Assembly (NCBI RefSeq): GCF_038039215.1
Contig: NZ_JBBPCL010000001.1
Coordinates: 4,650,001 to 4,714,000 of the forward strand
Source: Pseudonocardia sp. T1-2H
GTDB taxonomy: Bacteria; Actinomycetota; Actinomycetes; Mycobacteriales; Pseudonocardiaceae
Direction of reading: 5' to 3'
Length of the DNA: 64,000 nucleotides
The notes under the pieces are model-generated. The model was not told the DNA's origin, did not search any database, and worked only from the letters and a program-made list of their open reading frames with translations. Positions 54,046 through 62,694 of this stretch are shown piece by piece; the stretch's first letter is position 1; each line of letters begins with the position of its first letter. The position numbers and the translations under genes are program-made.

Positions 54046-54801
54046 TCAGGGGTACGGCCACGGGTTCTGCGTGCACCCGTTCAGCCCCAGCGTCTGCTGC
54101 TGCATCACCGGCGCGGGCATGCCGGCGCCGGGGCACGGCTCGTGACGGTGCCCGAGCACGTGCCCGACCTCGTGGTTGACCAGGTAGCGCCGGTAGCCGG
54201 TGGGGTTGCCGGCGTAGTCCTCCTGTCCGTTCACCCAGCGGTAGAAGTTGAGGACCGCGCGATTGCCGGAGCGGCAGGAGAGCTCGCCGGTGGTGTCGAT
54301 CGGGCTGCAGAGCCGGTCCGACGTGCCCGGGCTGGCGAGGAGCACCTGGACCATCGCGTCGTCGGCGCCGGTCCGTACGAAGGTCATCCGGCCGCCCGCG
54401 CCCCAGCCGCGCGGATCATCGAGCGTGTCCATGACGAACCCGGCGAAGCGCTGCGCATCCACGGGAAGGCCCTGCTCGGTCTCCACCCGGACCGTCGTCA
54501 CCGGGCCGGCGCCGGGCGCGGGGACGGTGCCCGGGACGACGTCGAAGGCGCCGGTCAGGGTCTGCGGGACGTCCCGGCTCGTCAGCCCGGCGAGCGCGTC
54601 GGGCGTGGGCCCGGAAGGCGTGGGCCCGGAAGGAGTCGCCCGGGCAGGGGGTAGGGCGTAGGCGGGCATGGCCGCAGCCTGCACGAGGACCGAGGGCGGG
54701 GCCTGGGGCACGTCACGCCGCGTCACGGCCACCGCGGGCCCGCACGCCGCGAGCAGCACGAGGGCGGCCAGGGCCCGGCGGGCCCCCGATCGTCGATGCA
54801 T
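54046..54801 (-). CDS. DUF3152 lipoprotein with metzincin-type zinc motif
   Basis: 251 aa from ATG 54801. The N-terminal segment RRALAALVLLAACGP is a lipoprotein signal with a lipobox Cys ~20. A Pro-rich region follows, including a tandem SGPTP repeat near residue 60. The conserved DUF3152 domain then runs VRVETEQGLPVDAQRFAGFV to LVNHEVGHVLGHRHEPCPG. The HEVGHVLGHRH pattern (HExxHxxGxxH) suggests a zinc protease. DUF3152 proteins are common in actinobacteria and are secreted or surface-anchored; no substrate is established. It lies 18 bp behind ilvD on the same strand, with no obvious functional link. Confidence 0.85.
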   Translation of the reverse strand: MHRRSGARRALAALVLLAACGPAVAVTRRDVPQAPPSVLVQAAAMPAYALPPARATPSGPTPSGPTPDALAGLTSRDVPQTLTGAFDVVPGTVPAPGAGPVTTVRVETEQGLPVDAQRFAGFVMDTLDDPRGWGAGGRMTFVRTGADDAMVQVLLASPGTSDRLCSPIDTTGELSCRSGNRAVLNFYRWVNGQEDYAGNPTGYRRYLVNHEVGHVLGHRHEPCPGAGMPAPVMQQQTLGLNGCTQNPWPYP

Positions 54802-55120
54802 GCCCGACCCCCGTCCCGGACCCGGGAACCGACCGTGACCGCGGGCACCTCACCGGCGGCTGCACCGCGCGGGTTCCCTGCCCGGGAGACCCGTACGGGG
54901 CCGCGACCGCAGCGCGTGACCGGCGTGGGTCAACCGGTGCCATCCTCCTACCGGACCGGTCTCCCCCACAGGGGTCTGTTCACCCTCTTGTGGCGTCCGC
55001 GCATCCAGCAGGTTGAACGTTCTTGTCCGAACCTCGCCTATCGGGCGATGATGGATGAGCACCGTCCGGATGTCACCGGTCACGGAGCGTGTTTCTGTCG
55101 GGGTACACGTGAAGGAGACG
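54802..55120. promoter_or_regulatory. Upstream region of the 61-aa small protein and DUF3152 gene
   Basis: 319 bp without a gene lie between divergent starts. A GAAGGAGA ribosome binding site (55111-55118) ends it, for the small protein. TTGAACGTTCTTGTCCGAAC around 55013-55032 contains the palindrome GAACGTTC and an inverted-repeat-like pair of GAAC/GTTC elements, a candidate regulator site. I cannot place promoters with confidence and see no riboswitch-like fold. Confidence 0.35.
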
Positions 55121-55306
55121 ATGATGTCGATGGATCAGGACGTCAGCGGTGACTACGGATACGACCTCGCCCACGAGATGAAGATCGCCCTGGGCACGCC
55201 GATGACCACGCGTCGGCGCCGTACGGTCTCCGTACCTGCACAGATCCTGCGTCGTGAGCTCGACCCGGACGCGGACTTCGGCTACGACAGCGCACACGAG
55301 ATCTGA
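55121..55306 (+). CDS. 61-aa small protein with duplicated GYDxAHE motif
   Basis: ATG 55121 follows a strong GAAGGAGA ribosome binding site; in-frame ATGs at 55124 and 55130 are alternatives. The protein has two similar segments: DYGYDLAHEM near residues 12-21 and DFGYDSAHEI at the very C-terminus. Between them is a basic stretch (TTRRRRTVSVPAQILRREL). It has no membrane segment, signal peptide or Cys. I do not recognise it. The duplicated motif, one copy forming the exact end, suggests a binding tag or a leader-like peptide. No modifying enzyme lies next to it; the neighbours are a DUF3152 gene and a CoA-transferase gene. Confidence 0.7.
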   Translation: MMSMDQDVSGDYGYDLAHEMKIALGTPMTTRRRRTVSVPAQILRRELDPDADFGYDSAHEI

Positions 55307-55438
55307 CCTTCCACCCCGTCCCGAACTCGACGGGCCGGTGGTGCGGCGCCCTTCCCCCAGCGCCCCACCAGCGGCCCGTCGTGGCATGTCGGGGACCTCC
55401 GGGCGTGACGGGCGCGAGGCGCCGGCCTGCTTCCCCGC

Positions 55439-56665
55439 TCAGGACGTCGCGATGACCCCGCGTTGCCGCAGCCCGCCGATCTCCGCCTGCCCGAGCCCGA
55501 GGATCTCCGCGAGGACCTCCTCGGTGTCCCTGCCGAGCAACGGCACCCGGCCCGCCGGCCCGTGCTCGCCGTCGAAGCGCAGGGGTGAGCGCGCGGTGAT
55601 CGCGGCGGCCCCGGAGCCGGGCAGCGCCATGTCCGCGAGGATTGGGTGCGTTCCGGTCCGATGTGCGGCGACGACGTCGGTCATCCCCTGGTAGCGGCCC
55701 CACAGCACCCGGGCGGCGTCGAGCTCGTCGCTGACCTGCTTGAGGTCCCGCGCCGAGAACCACGGCCGCAGGATCGCCGCGATCGTCTCCCGCAGCCGGT
55801 AGCGCTCGGACTCCTGGGTGAAGTCGGCGTCCAGCGCCGCCTCCAGCGCCGCGAAGACCTCCTCGGTGCCGGTGACCTTCCGCAGCGCGGACCACTGGCC
55901 CTCCGTCAGCGCGACGACCATGACCCGCTGCCCGTCGGAGGTCGCGAAGTCCACCCCGAAGCTGCCGTACACGTGGTTGCCGTGCCGCGGCCGCTCGTGC
56001 CCGCGCTCCTCCGCCTCGGACAGCCAGCCGAGGTTGGCGACGCCGGCGAGCGCGACGTCGGACAGGGCCAGCTCGATGAACGCGCCCTCGCCCGTCCGCG
56101 CCCGCTTGTGCAGGGCCGCGAGCACGCCCGTCGAGACGCTCAGGCCGGTGACCAGGTCCCAGGCCGGCAGCACGTGGTTGACCGGCGCGCCGCCCTCCTC
56201 GGTGCCCGTGATCTGCGGGATCCCGACCTCCGCGTTCACCGTGTAGTCGACGGCCGGGCGCCCGTCCGGGTATCCCTGCACCCGCAGGTGGATCAGGTCC
56301 GGACGCTTCGCCTCGAGCGCCTCGTGGGACATCCAGCGCCGCCCGACGACGTTGTCGATCAGCACGCCGCGGTCCTCGCCCGGGGCGGCGATCAGTGCGG
56401 TGACCAGCTCGCGGCCCTCGTCGGAGCGCATGTCGACGGCGACGGAACGCTTGCCCTTGTTCAGCGACGCCCAGTAGTAGCTCTCCCCGTCCCGGGCCAC
56501 CGGCCAGCGCAGATGATCGCTGCCGCCGCCCACCGGGTCGATCCGCACGACGTCCGCACCGAGCTGCGCGAGCGTCATCCCGCCCGTCGGTCCGGCGACG
56601 AAGCTCGCGCACTCCACCACGTGCATGCCCTCGAGGGGCCGGTCGGTCCCCGGCATCGAACTCAC
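55439..56665 (-). CDS. Type III CoA-transferase, 2-methylfumaryl-CoA isomerase (Mct)-like
   Basis: 408 aa from ATG 56665. The family III CoA-transferase fold (CaiB/BaiF) shows in GMTLAQLGADVVRIDPVGGG, SLNKGKRSVAVDMRSDEG and the catalytic Asp within NHVLPAWDLVTG. AVDYTVNAEVGIPQITG together with that motif closely resembles mesaconyl-CoA C1-C4 transferase (Mct) of the 3-hydroxypropionate bicycle, which moves CoA within one molecule. No other bicycle gene is in the window, so another C4-C5 acyl-CoA role, for example in methylaspartate- or itaconate-like metabolism, is possible. It stands alone. Confidence 0.85.
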   Translation of the reverse strand: MSSMPGTDRPLEGMHVVECASFVAGPTGGMTLAQLGADVVRIDPVGGGSDHLRWPVARDGESYYWASLNKGKRSVAVDMRSDEGRELVTALIAAPGEDRGVLIDNVVGRRWMSHEALEAKRPDLIHLRVQGYPDGRPAVDYTVNAEVGIPQITGTEEGGAPVNHVLPAWDLVTGLSVSTGVLAALHKRARTGEGAFIELALSDVALAGVANLGWLSEAEERGHERPRHGNHVYGSFGVDFATSDGQRVMVVALTEGQWSALRKVTGTEEVFAALEAALDADFTQESERYRLRETIAAILRPWFSARDLKQVSDELDAARVLWGRYQGMTDVVAAHRTGTHPILADMALPGSGAAAITARSPLRFDGEHGPAGRVPLLGRDTEEVLAEILGLGQAEIGGLRQRGVIATS

Positions 56666-56898
56666 GCTCCTCCTGATCGACTCCCTCCATCCTGCTCCCG
56701 GGGCGGGGATCCGGCGCGCGCGGCCGAGCCTTCGCCGGCGGATCAGCGGGCCGGAGGGTCGACGAGCTCGCGGCGCACCGGGACGCGGCCGAGCTCGCGG
56801 GCAGGCTGGATGCGGGCTGACCGACGCGGTGTTAACGCCCCGGCCGGCCGAGGCGAATCACCGGGTATGGCGGACGCAGACCTCCGCCGGGACCGGCG

Positions 56899-58809
56899 AT
56901 GAGGCGCCGGCGCCCGGCCCCCGCCCGACACCTGCACCCGCTCACGGCGGGCGGCGCAGTGGTCGCCGTGGTGGGCCTGACGGTTCTCACCGCGTCCTCC
57001 GGCCCGAGCGCCGCCGTCCACGGCGGGCGAGCCGGGGAGTTCGGCCTGCCGCAGCCTGCCGTGACCGTCGCGGACACCACGACCGCCGGCTCCGTCCTTC
57101 CGGCGAGCACCCAGCCGCAGCCGCCGGCATCGGTCGTCGATCCGGTGCCGGTCTCGTTCACGACCGGGCTGCCGGACCGTCGCGCCGCCACGGCCATCGC
57201 CGCGGCGATGGCCCAGATCGGCCTGCCGTACGTGTGGGGCGGTAACGGGCCCACGGAGGGCGACGCCGGGTTCGACTGCTCGGGGCTGACCCACTTCGCC
57301 TACGGCGTCGCCGGGATCGACCTCCCCCGCACCGCCCACACCCAGTACTACGAGGGCCCGCACGTGCCCGCCACCGCGGGCCTGCAGCCCGGCGACCTGG
57401 TGTTCTACGGTGTTCCGGCCATGGTGCACCACGTCGGCATGTACATCGGGAACGGCAAGATGGTGAACGCGCCGACCTTCGGGGAGCCGGTGCAGGTCGC
57501 CTACTACCGCTGGACGGGCGACGACTACCTGGGCGCCACCCGGCCCGCCACCAGCGGCGTACCCGACACCGGACTGCTGTCCGTGGCGCCCGAGCCCCGC
57601 CCCGCCGCGCCGCCGGCTCCGGAGATCTTCGAGGCGCCGGTCGCGCCCGTGCCGACCGAGGTGCCGGACCCGAGGGTTCCGGAGCCGCCGCAGTCGGAGA
57701 CCGCCGCGCTGTCGATCGCACAGTCGGCGACGAGCCCGGCCACGTCACCCGTCTCGCCCAGGGCCGCTGCGGTCGCACCCAGTTCCTCGGGCACGGCGCA
57801 CGAGGCCCCGGCGGCGTCCTCGTCGGATCCGGGCTCCTCCTCGGCCGTGCCCGGTTCGTCGGCCGCGGCAGCCCCGTCATCGCAGGCACGGTCGACATCC
57901 GCCGAATCGGCGCCCCCGACCTCCACGAGCACGACCTCCCCGACCACGACCTCCCCGACCACGACCTCGCCCGCTCCCGCCGCGGCGCCCGCGGCCGTCG
58001 TCCCGACGACACCACCGTCGGTCACTCCTCAGACCCCCACGCCTCCGCCCACGACGCCCTCCCCAGCCACGAGCTCGGCGCCACCCACGAGCTCGGCGCC
58101 ACCCACGAGCTCGGCGCCACCCACGAGCTCGGCGCCACCCACGAGCTCGGCGCCACCCACGAGCTCGGCGCCACCCACGAGCTCGGCGCCACCCACGAGC
58201 TCGGCGCCACCCACGAGCTCGGCGCCACCCACGAGCTCGGCGCCACCCACGAGCTCGGCGCCACCCACGAGCTCGGCGCCACCCACGAGCTCGGCGCCAC
58301 CCACGAGCTCGGCGCCACCCACGAGCTCGGCGCCACCCACGAGCTCGGCGCCACCCACGAGCTCGGCGCCACCCACGAGCTCGGCGCCACCCACGAGCTC
58401 GGCGCCACCCACGAGCTCGGCGCCACCCGTCTCGTCCGCCACACCGACGCCGTCGAGCAGCACGACGAGCGCGTCACCCGCTCGCCCGAAGACCGTCACG
58501 TTGCCCGGCGGCGCCGTCACCGTCACGTCGGCCCGCACGGGTGCGGACGGCCTGCCGGTGCCCGGCGGTCTGGCGGCGACCAACGGCCGCAAGGTCCTCC
58601 GGCTCGCCACCGCCGCGCCCGCGGAGGGGGCGGCCGAGGGTAGCGCCGTGACGGTGACCGACACCGCCGGGGCGACGACATCCTTCACGGTCGCCACCTC
58701 CACCGCAGTGACCGATGCGCAGGCCGCGGTACAGGCTGCGCCGGCCGGGAGCCTCGTCGTTCTCATACCCGAGGCGGGGGGCGGTTGGACGGTCCTCGTC
58801 GCTTCGTGA
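56899..58809 (+). CDS. NlpC/P60 peptidase with long Ser-Pro-Thr repeat stalk
   Basis: 636 aa from ATG 56899. A hydrophobic N-terminal segment ([18 protein letters not shown]) exports or anchors it. The NlpC/P60 domain at ~95-205 has [16 protein letters not shown] with Cys ~127, [10 protein letters not shown] with His ~178, and NAPTFG with Asn ~190 as the third residue. A Ser/Thr/Pro-rich region follows, ending in 20 copies of SSAPPT (58071-58430). The C-terminal ~120 residues form a small beta-rich domain. The enzyme likely trims peptidoglycan while the stalk spans the wall. I expect O-mannosylation of the stalk, as in other actinobacterial secreted proteins. Confidence 0.88.
   Translation: MRRRRPAPARHLHPLTAGGAVVAVVGLTVLTASSGPSAAVHGGRAGEFGLPQPAVTVADTTTAGSVLPASTQPQPPASVVDPVPVSFTTGLPDRRAATAIAAAMAQIGLPYVWGGNGPTEGDAGFDCSGLTHFAYGVAGIDLPRTAHTQYYEGPHVPATAGLQPGDLVFYGVPAMVHHVGMYIGNGKMVNAPTFGEPVQVAYYRWTGDDYLGATRPATSGVPDTGLLSVAPEPRPAAPPAPEIFEAPVAPVPTEVPDPRVPEPPQSETAALSIAQSATSPATSPVSPRAAAVAPSSSGTAHEAPAASSSDPGSSSAVPGSSAAAAPSSQARSTSAESAPPTSTSTTSPTTTSPTTTSPAPAAAPAAVVPTTPPSVTPQTPTPPPTTPSPATSSAPPTSSAPPTSSAPPTSSAPPTSSAPPTSSAPPTSSAPPTSSAPPTSSAPPTSSAPPTSSAPPTSSAPPTSSAPPTSSAPPTSSAPPTSSAPPTSSAPPTSSAPPTSSAPPTSSAPPVSSATPTPSSSTTSASPARPKTVTLPGGAVTVTSARTGADGLPVPGGLAATNGRKVLRLATAAPAEGAAEGSAVTVTDTAGATTSFTVATSTAVTDAQAAVQAAPAGSLVVLIPEAGGGWTVLVAS
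58071..58430 (+). repeat. 20 tandem copies of an 18-bp unit
   Basis: The unit GAGCTCGGCGCCACCCAC repeats 20 times with no visible base change until the final copy, which ends CCGT. It encodes SSAPPT hexapeptides in the NlpC/P60 gene. Absence of synonymous changes indicates recent expansion or ongoing homogenisation. It also opens long artefactual frames on the other strand. Confidence 0.95.
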
Positions 58810-58920
58810 GGCCCGTTCGGAGGGTTCCGGATGTTCTTCGCGATGGACGAGGGGTAGCACGGGACGAGAGTGCCGCCGCACCCAAGCCATCGTCCGAGAA
58901 AGGCCATAGAGTCCCACCCC

Positions 58921-59562
58921 GTGGACCGCACCGAGATCACCTCCCTGGACGAGCTCGTCGAGGTCGTGGGCGTCCCGATCCCCCACGTCGCCAAGAAGCA
59001 ACGCCCTCGGCTGGACCCCGTGGACGTGCAGTGGATCTCCCACTCCCCGTTCCTGCTGATCTCGACGAGCGCGGCCGACGGCAGCTGCGACGTCTCGCCC
59101 AAGGGAGACCCCCGCGGGTTCGTCCAGGTCCTGGACGACCGCACGCTGGCGGTCCCGGAGCGCCCCGGCAACCGCCGTGTCGACGGCTACCGCAACGTCC
59201 TGTCGAACCCGCACGTGGGCCTGATCTTCCTGGTACCCGGTCGCAACGACACCCTGCGCGTCAACGGCACCGCCCGGCTCGTCCGCGACGCGCCCTACTT
59301 CGACGACATGGTCGTCAAGGGACACCGGCCGGTGCTCGCGCTGGAGGTCGACGTCGCCGAGGTCTTCTACCACTGCGCGAAGGCGTTCCTGCGCTCCGAT
59401 CTGTGGAAGCCCGAGACATGGGAACCCGACGCGCTACCCCCGCGCGCGGCGATCGCCGCCGCCCTGGAGCGCCCGGACATGACCCGTGCCGAGCTCGACC
59501 GGTACTACGGCCCGGAGTACGCCACCCGGCTCTACCAGGACTCCATGCCCCAGCCCTCGTGA
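58921..59562 (+). CDS. Pyridoxamine-5'-phosphate oxidase-like FMN protein, MSMEG_1061 type
   Basis: 213 aa from GTG 58921. The split-barrel core includes VQWISHSPFLLISTSAADGS, CDVSPKGDPRGFVQVLDD, NRRVDGYRNVLSNPHVGLIF and LRVNGTARLVRDAPYFD, typical of the MSMEG_1061 subgroup of PPOX-fold flavoproteins. They bind FMN or F420; the subgroup's activity is not established. C-terminal KAFLRSDLWKPETW is another subgroup feature. It converges on the GT4 gene with only 1 bp between stops. Confidence 0.88.
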   Translation: MDRTEITSLDELVEVVGVPIPHVAKKQRPRLDPVDVQWISHSPFLLISTSAADGSCDVSPKGDPRGFVQVLDDRTLAVPERPGNRRVDGYRNVLSNPHVGLIFLVPGRNDTLRVNGTARLVRDAPYFDDMVVKGHRPVLALEVDVAEVFYHCAKAFLRSDLWKPETWEPDALPPRAAIAAALERPDMTRAELDRYYGPEYATRLYQDSMPQPS

Positions 59563-59563
59563 G

Positions 59564-60796
59564 TCACGGGCTCCGCGGCCCCGCCATGGCCTGGCCGCTC
59601 GCGGCGGCCGCTTCCGTGTGCCCCTCCACCACCTGGCAGTAGGCGGCAGCCGTGGCCGTCGCGATCCGGGGCCAGGCGTAGCGGGCCAGGATGCGGTCCC
59701 GGCCGGCGATGCCGTAGGCCTCGGGCATCGTGGCCTCGGACAGCACCGCGCGCAGGGTCCGGGCCAGCTCGTCCGGGCGTCGCGGCGGCACCAGCAGCCC
59801 GGTGATCTGGTCGGCGACGATGTCGCGGACCCCGCCGACCGCCGTCGCGACCACCGGACGCCGGCACGCCATCGCCTCCAGCAGCACCGATCCGAACGCG
59901 GTGAACCACGGCGCGTCGACGACCGTGTCCGCCGAGCGCAGCAGCGCGGGCATGGTCGAACGCTGTACCGGTCCCAGGAGCCGGACCCGCGCACCCACCC
60001 CGACCCGGCGGGCCAGGTGGTACAGCCGGACCAGGTCGGGATCCGGGCCGCCCCCGGCGGGTGGGCGGCCGCCGGCCACGAGCAGCTCGGCGTCGGGAAC
60101 CGAGGGCAGGGCGCGGATCACGTCGTCGACGCCACCGGCCCGGCGCAGGGAGCCCGCGGTGACCAGCCGCGGCCGGAGGCTGCGCCGGCGCAGGGCCGGG
60201 CCGTCCGGGTCGAACGCGTCGACGTCGACGCCCCGAGGCACCACGGACACCGACCCCCGCGGCACCCCCAACCGGACGAGCTCGAACGCGTCGGCCTCGC
60301 TCGCCGCGAGCACCCGGTCCGCCCGGAGCGCGACGACCTGTTCGGCGGAGACCCGGCCGCGGGTGGCGGCGGCCCGGCCCACCTGGTCGCGCTCGAGCCG
60401 GCCCAGCCCGAGGAACGTCTGGACGAGCGGCAGTCCCCGCTCGCGGACCGCGGCGACGGAGGCGAGCCCCGACATCCAGCCGTGGGAGTGCACGACGTCC
60501 GGCGCGTCCGACCGCCAGAGCTGCGTGAGGTAGTGGGCCAGCTGGGGCATCACGGCGACGGCCCGGGATCCCTCCAGCGGCTCGGCCGGACCCGCGGCGA
60601 GATACCGGATCCACAACCCGGGCCGCGGGGTGGCGACCTCCGGCACGTTGCGGGCCGTCCGCCGGGCCAGGATCGTCACTCCGTGGCCCGCCTCGGTGAG
60701 GGCGACGGCCAGGTCTCCCACACAGGACGCGGGCCCGCACGGCGAGTCGGACACGGTGATCGGGTCGGCGTCGAAGGAGACGAGGGCGATGCGCAC
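59564..60796 (-). CDS. Glycosyltransferase family 4
   Basis: 410 aa from GTG 60796. Domain one opens RIALVSFDADPITVSDSPCG and contains DVVHSHGWMSGLASVAAVRE, a GT4 acceptor-side motif. Domain two has PRLVTAGSLRRAGGVDDVIR and AFGSVLLEAMACRRPVVATA with the conserved Glu. It looks like the branch that includes sucrose-phosphate synthase-like and mycothiol-like (MshA) transferases, but the substrate is not readable. It is not adjacent to the main glycan locus. Confidence 0.88.
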   Translation of the reverse strand: MRIALVSFDADPITVSDSPCGPASCVGDLAVALTEAGHGVTILARRTARNVPEVATPRPGLWIRYLAAGPAEPLEGSRAVAVMPQLAHYLTQLWRSDAPDVVHSHGWMSGLASVAAVRERGLPLVQTFLGLGRLERDQVGRAAATRGRVSAEQVVALRADRVLAASEADAFELVRLGVPRGSVSVVPRGVDVDAFDPDGPALRRRSLRPRLVTAGSLRRAGGVDDVIRALPSVPDAELLVAGGRPPAGGGPDPDLVRLYHLARRVGVGARVRLLGPVQRSTMPALLRSADTVVDAPWFTAFGSVLLEAMACRRPVVATAVGGVRDIVADQITGLLVPPRRPDELARTLRAVLSEATMPEAYGIAGRDRILARYAWPRIATATAAAYCQVVEGHTEAAAASGQAMAGPRSP

Positions 60797-61063
60797 GAAC
60801 CTGCTCCCTACCCGGCGGCCGCCGAGGTGACGGGCCGCTGTCCCAGACGTTCAGAGGTGACCGTGGGGCGTGACCGTGCTGCACGGTTCTAAACCTCCTG
60901 GCTCGTACGACTTCGCCCCGACGCGCGGGCCGGGCGGTGTACCGCGCGAGGGCTGGTCGAACGGGCCTGTACGGCACGGCCGAACGGCGCATCTTCCGGT
61001 CCTGATGCGTGGACGATCGCGCGGCGGGTAGCCGCGACCTCATCGAGACGAAGGAGCCGCCCC

Positions 61064-61303
61064 ATGGACTGGCGCGAGCGGGGAGCCTGCCGCACCGAGG
61101 ACCCCGACCTGTTCTTCCCGCTGGGCACCACCCGGCCGGCGCAGGCGCAGGAGGCGCGGGCCCTCGCCGTCTGCGCACGGTGCCCCGTGGTGGATCCGTG
61201 TCTCGCGTGGGCGATGGCCCGCGAGGACGAGGGGGTGTGGGGCGGGACCACCGCGCTGCAGCGGCGACTGACCCGGCACCGGAAGCCCGATCGGGTCGCG
61301 TGA
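61064..61303 (+). CDS. WhiB family iron-sulfur transcriptional regulator
   Basis: 79 aa from ATG 61064, with AAGGAG upstream. The four Cys that bind the [4Fe-4S] cluster are present as C9, C37, C40 and C46 (AVCARCPVVDPC). GVWGG at ~57-61 is the conserved sigma-contact turn, followed by a basic tail LQRRLTRHRK for DNA binding. Length is on the short side for a WhiB protein. Such proteins act with the principal sigma factor and respond to oxygen or NO. The LysR gene starts 10 bp further on, so co-transcription is likely. Confidence 0.93.
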   Translation: MDWRERGACRTEDPDLFFPLGTTRPAQAQEARALAVCARCPVVDPCLAWAMAREDEGVWGGTTALQRRLTRHRKPDRVA

Positions 61304-61313
61304 GGCGCCTGCC

Positions 61314-62216
61314 GTGGAGCTGAGGCAGCTGCGCTCCTTCGTCGTCACCGCCGAACGGCAGCATTTCGGGCGCGCCGCCCACGCGCTGCACCTGACGACG
61401 TCCTCGCTCTCGCAGCAGATGCGCACGCTCGAGCGGGACCTGCAGGTGGCGCTGTTCGACCGGGGACCGCACGGCACGTCCCTCACCCCGGCGGGACAGG
61501 TCCTGCTCGTGCAGGCGCGGATCCTGCTCGCCCGGGCCGAACGGACCCGCGACGCGGTGCGGGACACCCAGCCGCCACTCCCGCTGGTCATGGTGCGGCT
61601 CGGCACCGGCCTGCCGGCCGTCCTCGCACCCGCGCTCGTCCTCCTGCGCGAGCGGACCGGGTTGGTGGTCGACGGGGCGGAGGCGCCGGAGTGCGATGCG
61701 GTCGCCGCGGTGGCCCAGGAACGGGCCGACGCCGCCGTCGTCTGGGCGGGAGCGGACGCCGACGGGCTCGAGCGCAGCCCGCTCGGGACGGTCGGCCTGC
61801 TACTGGTGGTCCCGCACGGGCACCCGCTCGACCGGCCGGGCGGCTGCCCGCGGGCGAGCCTCGCCGGGCACCGGATCCTCACCACCCCTCCCCTGCACCG
61901 GGCACTGCACCGAGCCGGCTCCGATGTGGACACCGCCTGCGTCACCGACCCGGCGGGGCGGCCCACCGGCGAGCTCCGGCGGCAGGTCCTCAACCGTCAG
62001 GGGCTCGGGCTGGTGGTCGATCCCGGAGGCGGGCGGGCCGAGGGCCTGGCGCTGTCTGCGCTGACGCCTCCCGTCCGGCTGCGGACGGAGATCCTCTTCC
62101 GCGGCCCCGCGGACGCGATCGTGCGCGAGCTGGCCGAGGCCCTTCGCCACCCGGTCCCGCCGGCGCCCGGCGGGTTCGAGCCGGTCCGCGCGGCCGCCGC
62201 CGCTGTCCACCGCTGA
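61314..62216 (+). CDS. LysR family transcriptional regulator
   Basis: 300 aa from GTG 61314. The HTH region reads ELRQLRSFVVTAERQHFGRA, then AHALHLTTSSLSQQMRTLER, a standard LysR winged helix and linker. The substrate-binding domain follows (VRLGTGLPAVLAPALVLLRE, GLLLVVPHGHPLD) and ends slightly early but completely. Ligand and target are not indicated by neighbours, since LysR genes are usually divergent from their targets and this one is downstream of the WhiB gene on the same strand. Confidence 0.9.
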   Translation: MELRQLRSFVVTAERQHFGRAAHALHLTTSSLSQQMRTLERDLQVALFDRGPHGTSLTPAGQVLLVQARILLARAERTRDAVRDTQPPLPLVMVRLGTGLPAVLAPALVLLRERTGLVVDGAEAPECDAVAAVAQERADAAVVWAGADADGLERSPLGTVGLLLVVPHGHPLDRPGGCPRASLAGHRILTTPPLHRALHRAGSDVDTACVTDPAGRPTGELRRQVLNRQGLGLVVDPGGGRAEGLALSALTPPVRLRTEILFRGPADAIVRELAEALRHPVPPAPGGFEPVRAAAAAVHR

Positions 62217-62232
62217 CGGGACGGGAGCCCGG

Positions 62233-62523
62233 ATGGCCTACGCGGTCGCGGCGTCCAGCCGTTGGGTCGACCCGGACGGTGTCCGCCGTCCCGGCGGGGA
62301 GGTCCACGCATGGGAGCCGGGCACGAACCAGACCCTCTGCGGACTGCCGCTGAGCCGGTCCCGGCTGGACCGGTACCCGCACGTCGACTGGGCGGACGTG
62401 CAGCCGGAGTCCGGGCGGCACGCCGACGCCGTCAGACGTGTCTGCCCGCGGTGCTCGGCGGCGGCCCGGCCGCGGCGTGCCCGACACACCCGACGCGAGG
62501 ACCCCCCGCCCTGGCAACGGTAG
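62233..62523 (+). CDS. Small hypothetical protein with CxxC
   Basis: 96 aa from ATG 62233. The middle NQTLCGLPLSRSRLDRYPHV and the later RRVCPRCSAAARPRR contain three Cys, two as CxxC, plus His residues, suggesting a small zinc-binding fold. The C-terminus is Arg-rich. Small proteins with the CGLPL...CPxC pattern are common in actinobacteria but have no assigned function. It is 16 bp behind the LysR gene and may be part of the WhiB-LysR transcript. Confidence 0.6.
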   Translation: MAYAVAASSRWVDPDGVRRPGGEVHAWEPGTNQTLCGLPLSRSRLDRYPHVDWADVQPESGRHADAVRRVCPRCSAAARPRRARHTRREDPPPWQR

Positions 62524-62694
62524 GGCCGCGCTACCGCCGCGGTTCGTGCTTGACCGATTCCGGGGAGGTCCGAAGGCGAACGCGGGGTTAGACCGAAGGT
62601 TTCGGGCTACACGACCACGGCGTGCGTCGCCTCCCCTGAACGGGCGACGTCGAGTGGCCCAGCCAGTCCGACGAGCACGGATCGAGGAGGCACG

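Noticed and set aside
52414-54654. Long + strand open frame opposite ilvD and the DUF3152 gene
   Set aside because: Shadow of ilvD. No ribosome binding site and no recognisable domain.
56666-56898. ydaO-type (c-di-AMP) riboswitch before the NlpC/P60 gene
   Set aside because: Such riboswitches often precede actinobacterial cell-wall hydrolase genes, but I could not find the conserved core sequence blocks here.
58029-59171. Long open frames on the minus strand with ELVGGA- and VAPSSW-type repeats
   Set aside because: They are the antisense reading of the 18-bp repeat in the NlpC/P60 gene. The unit has no stop in any frame, so open frames are automatic.
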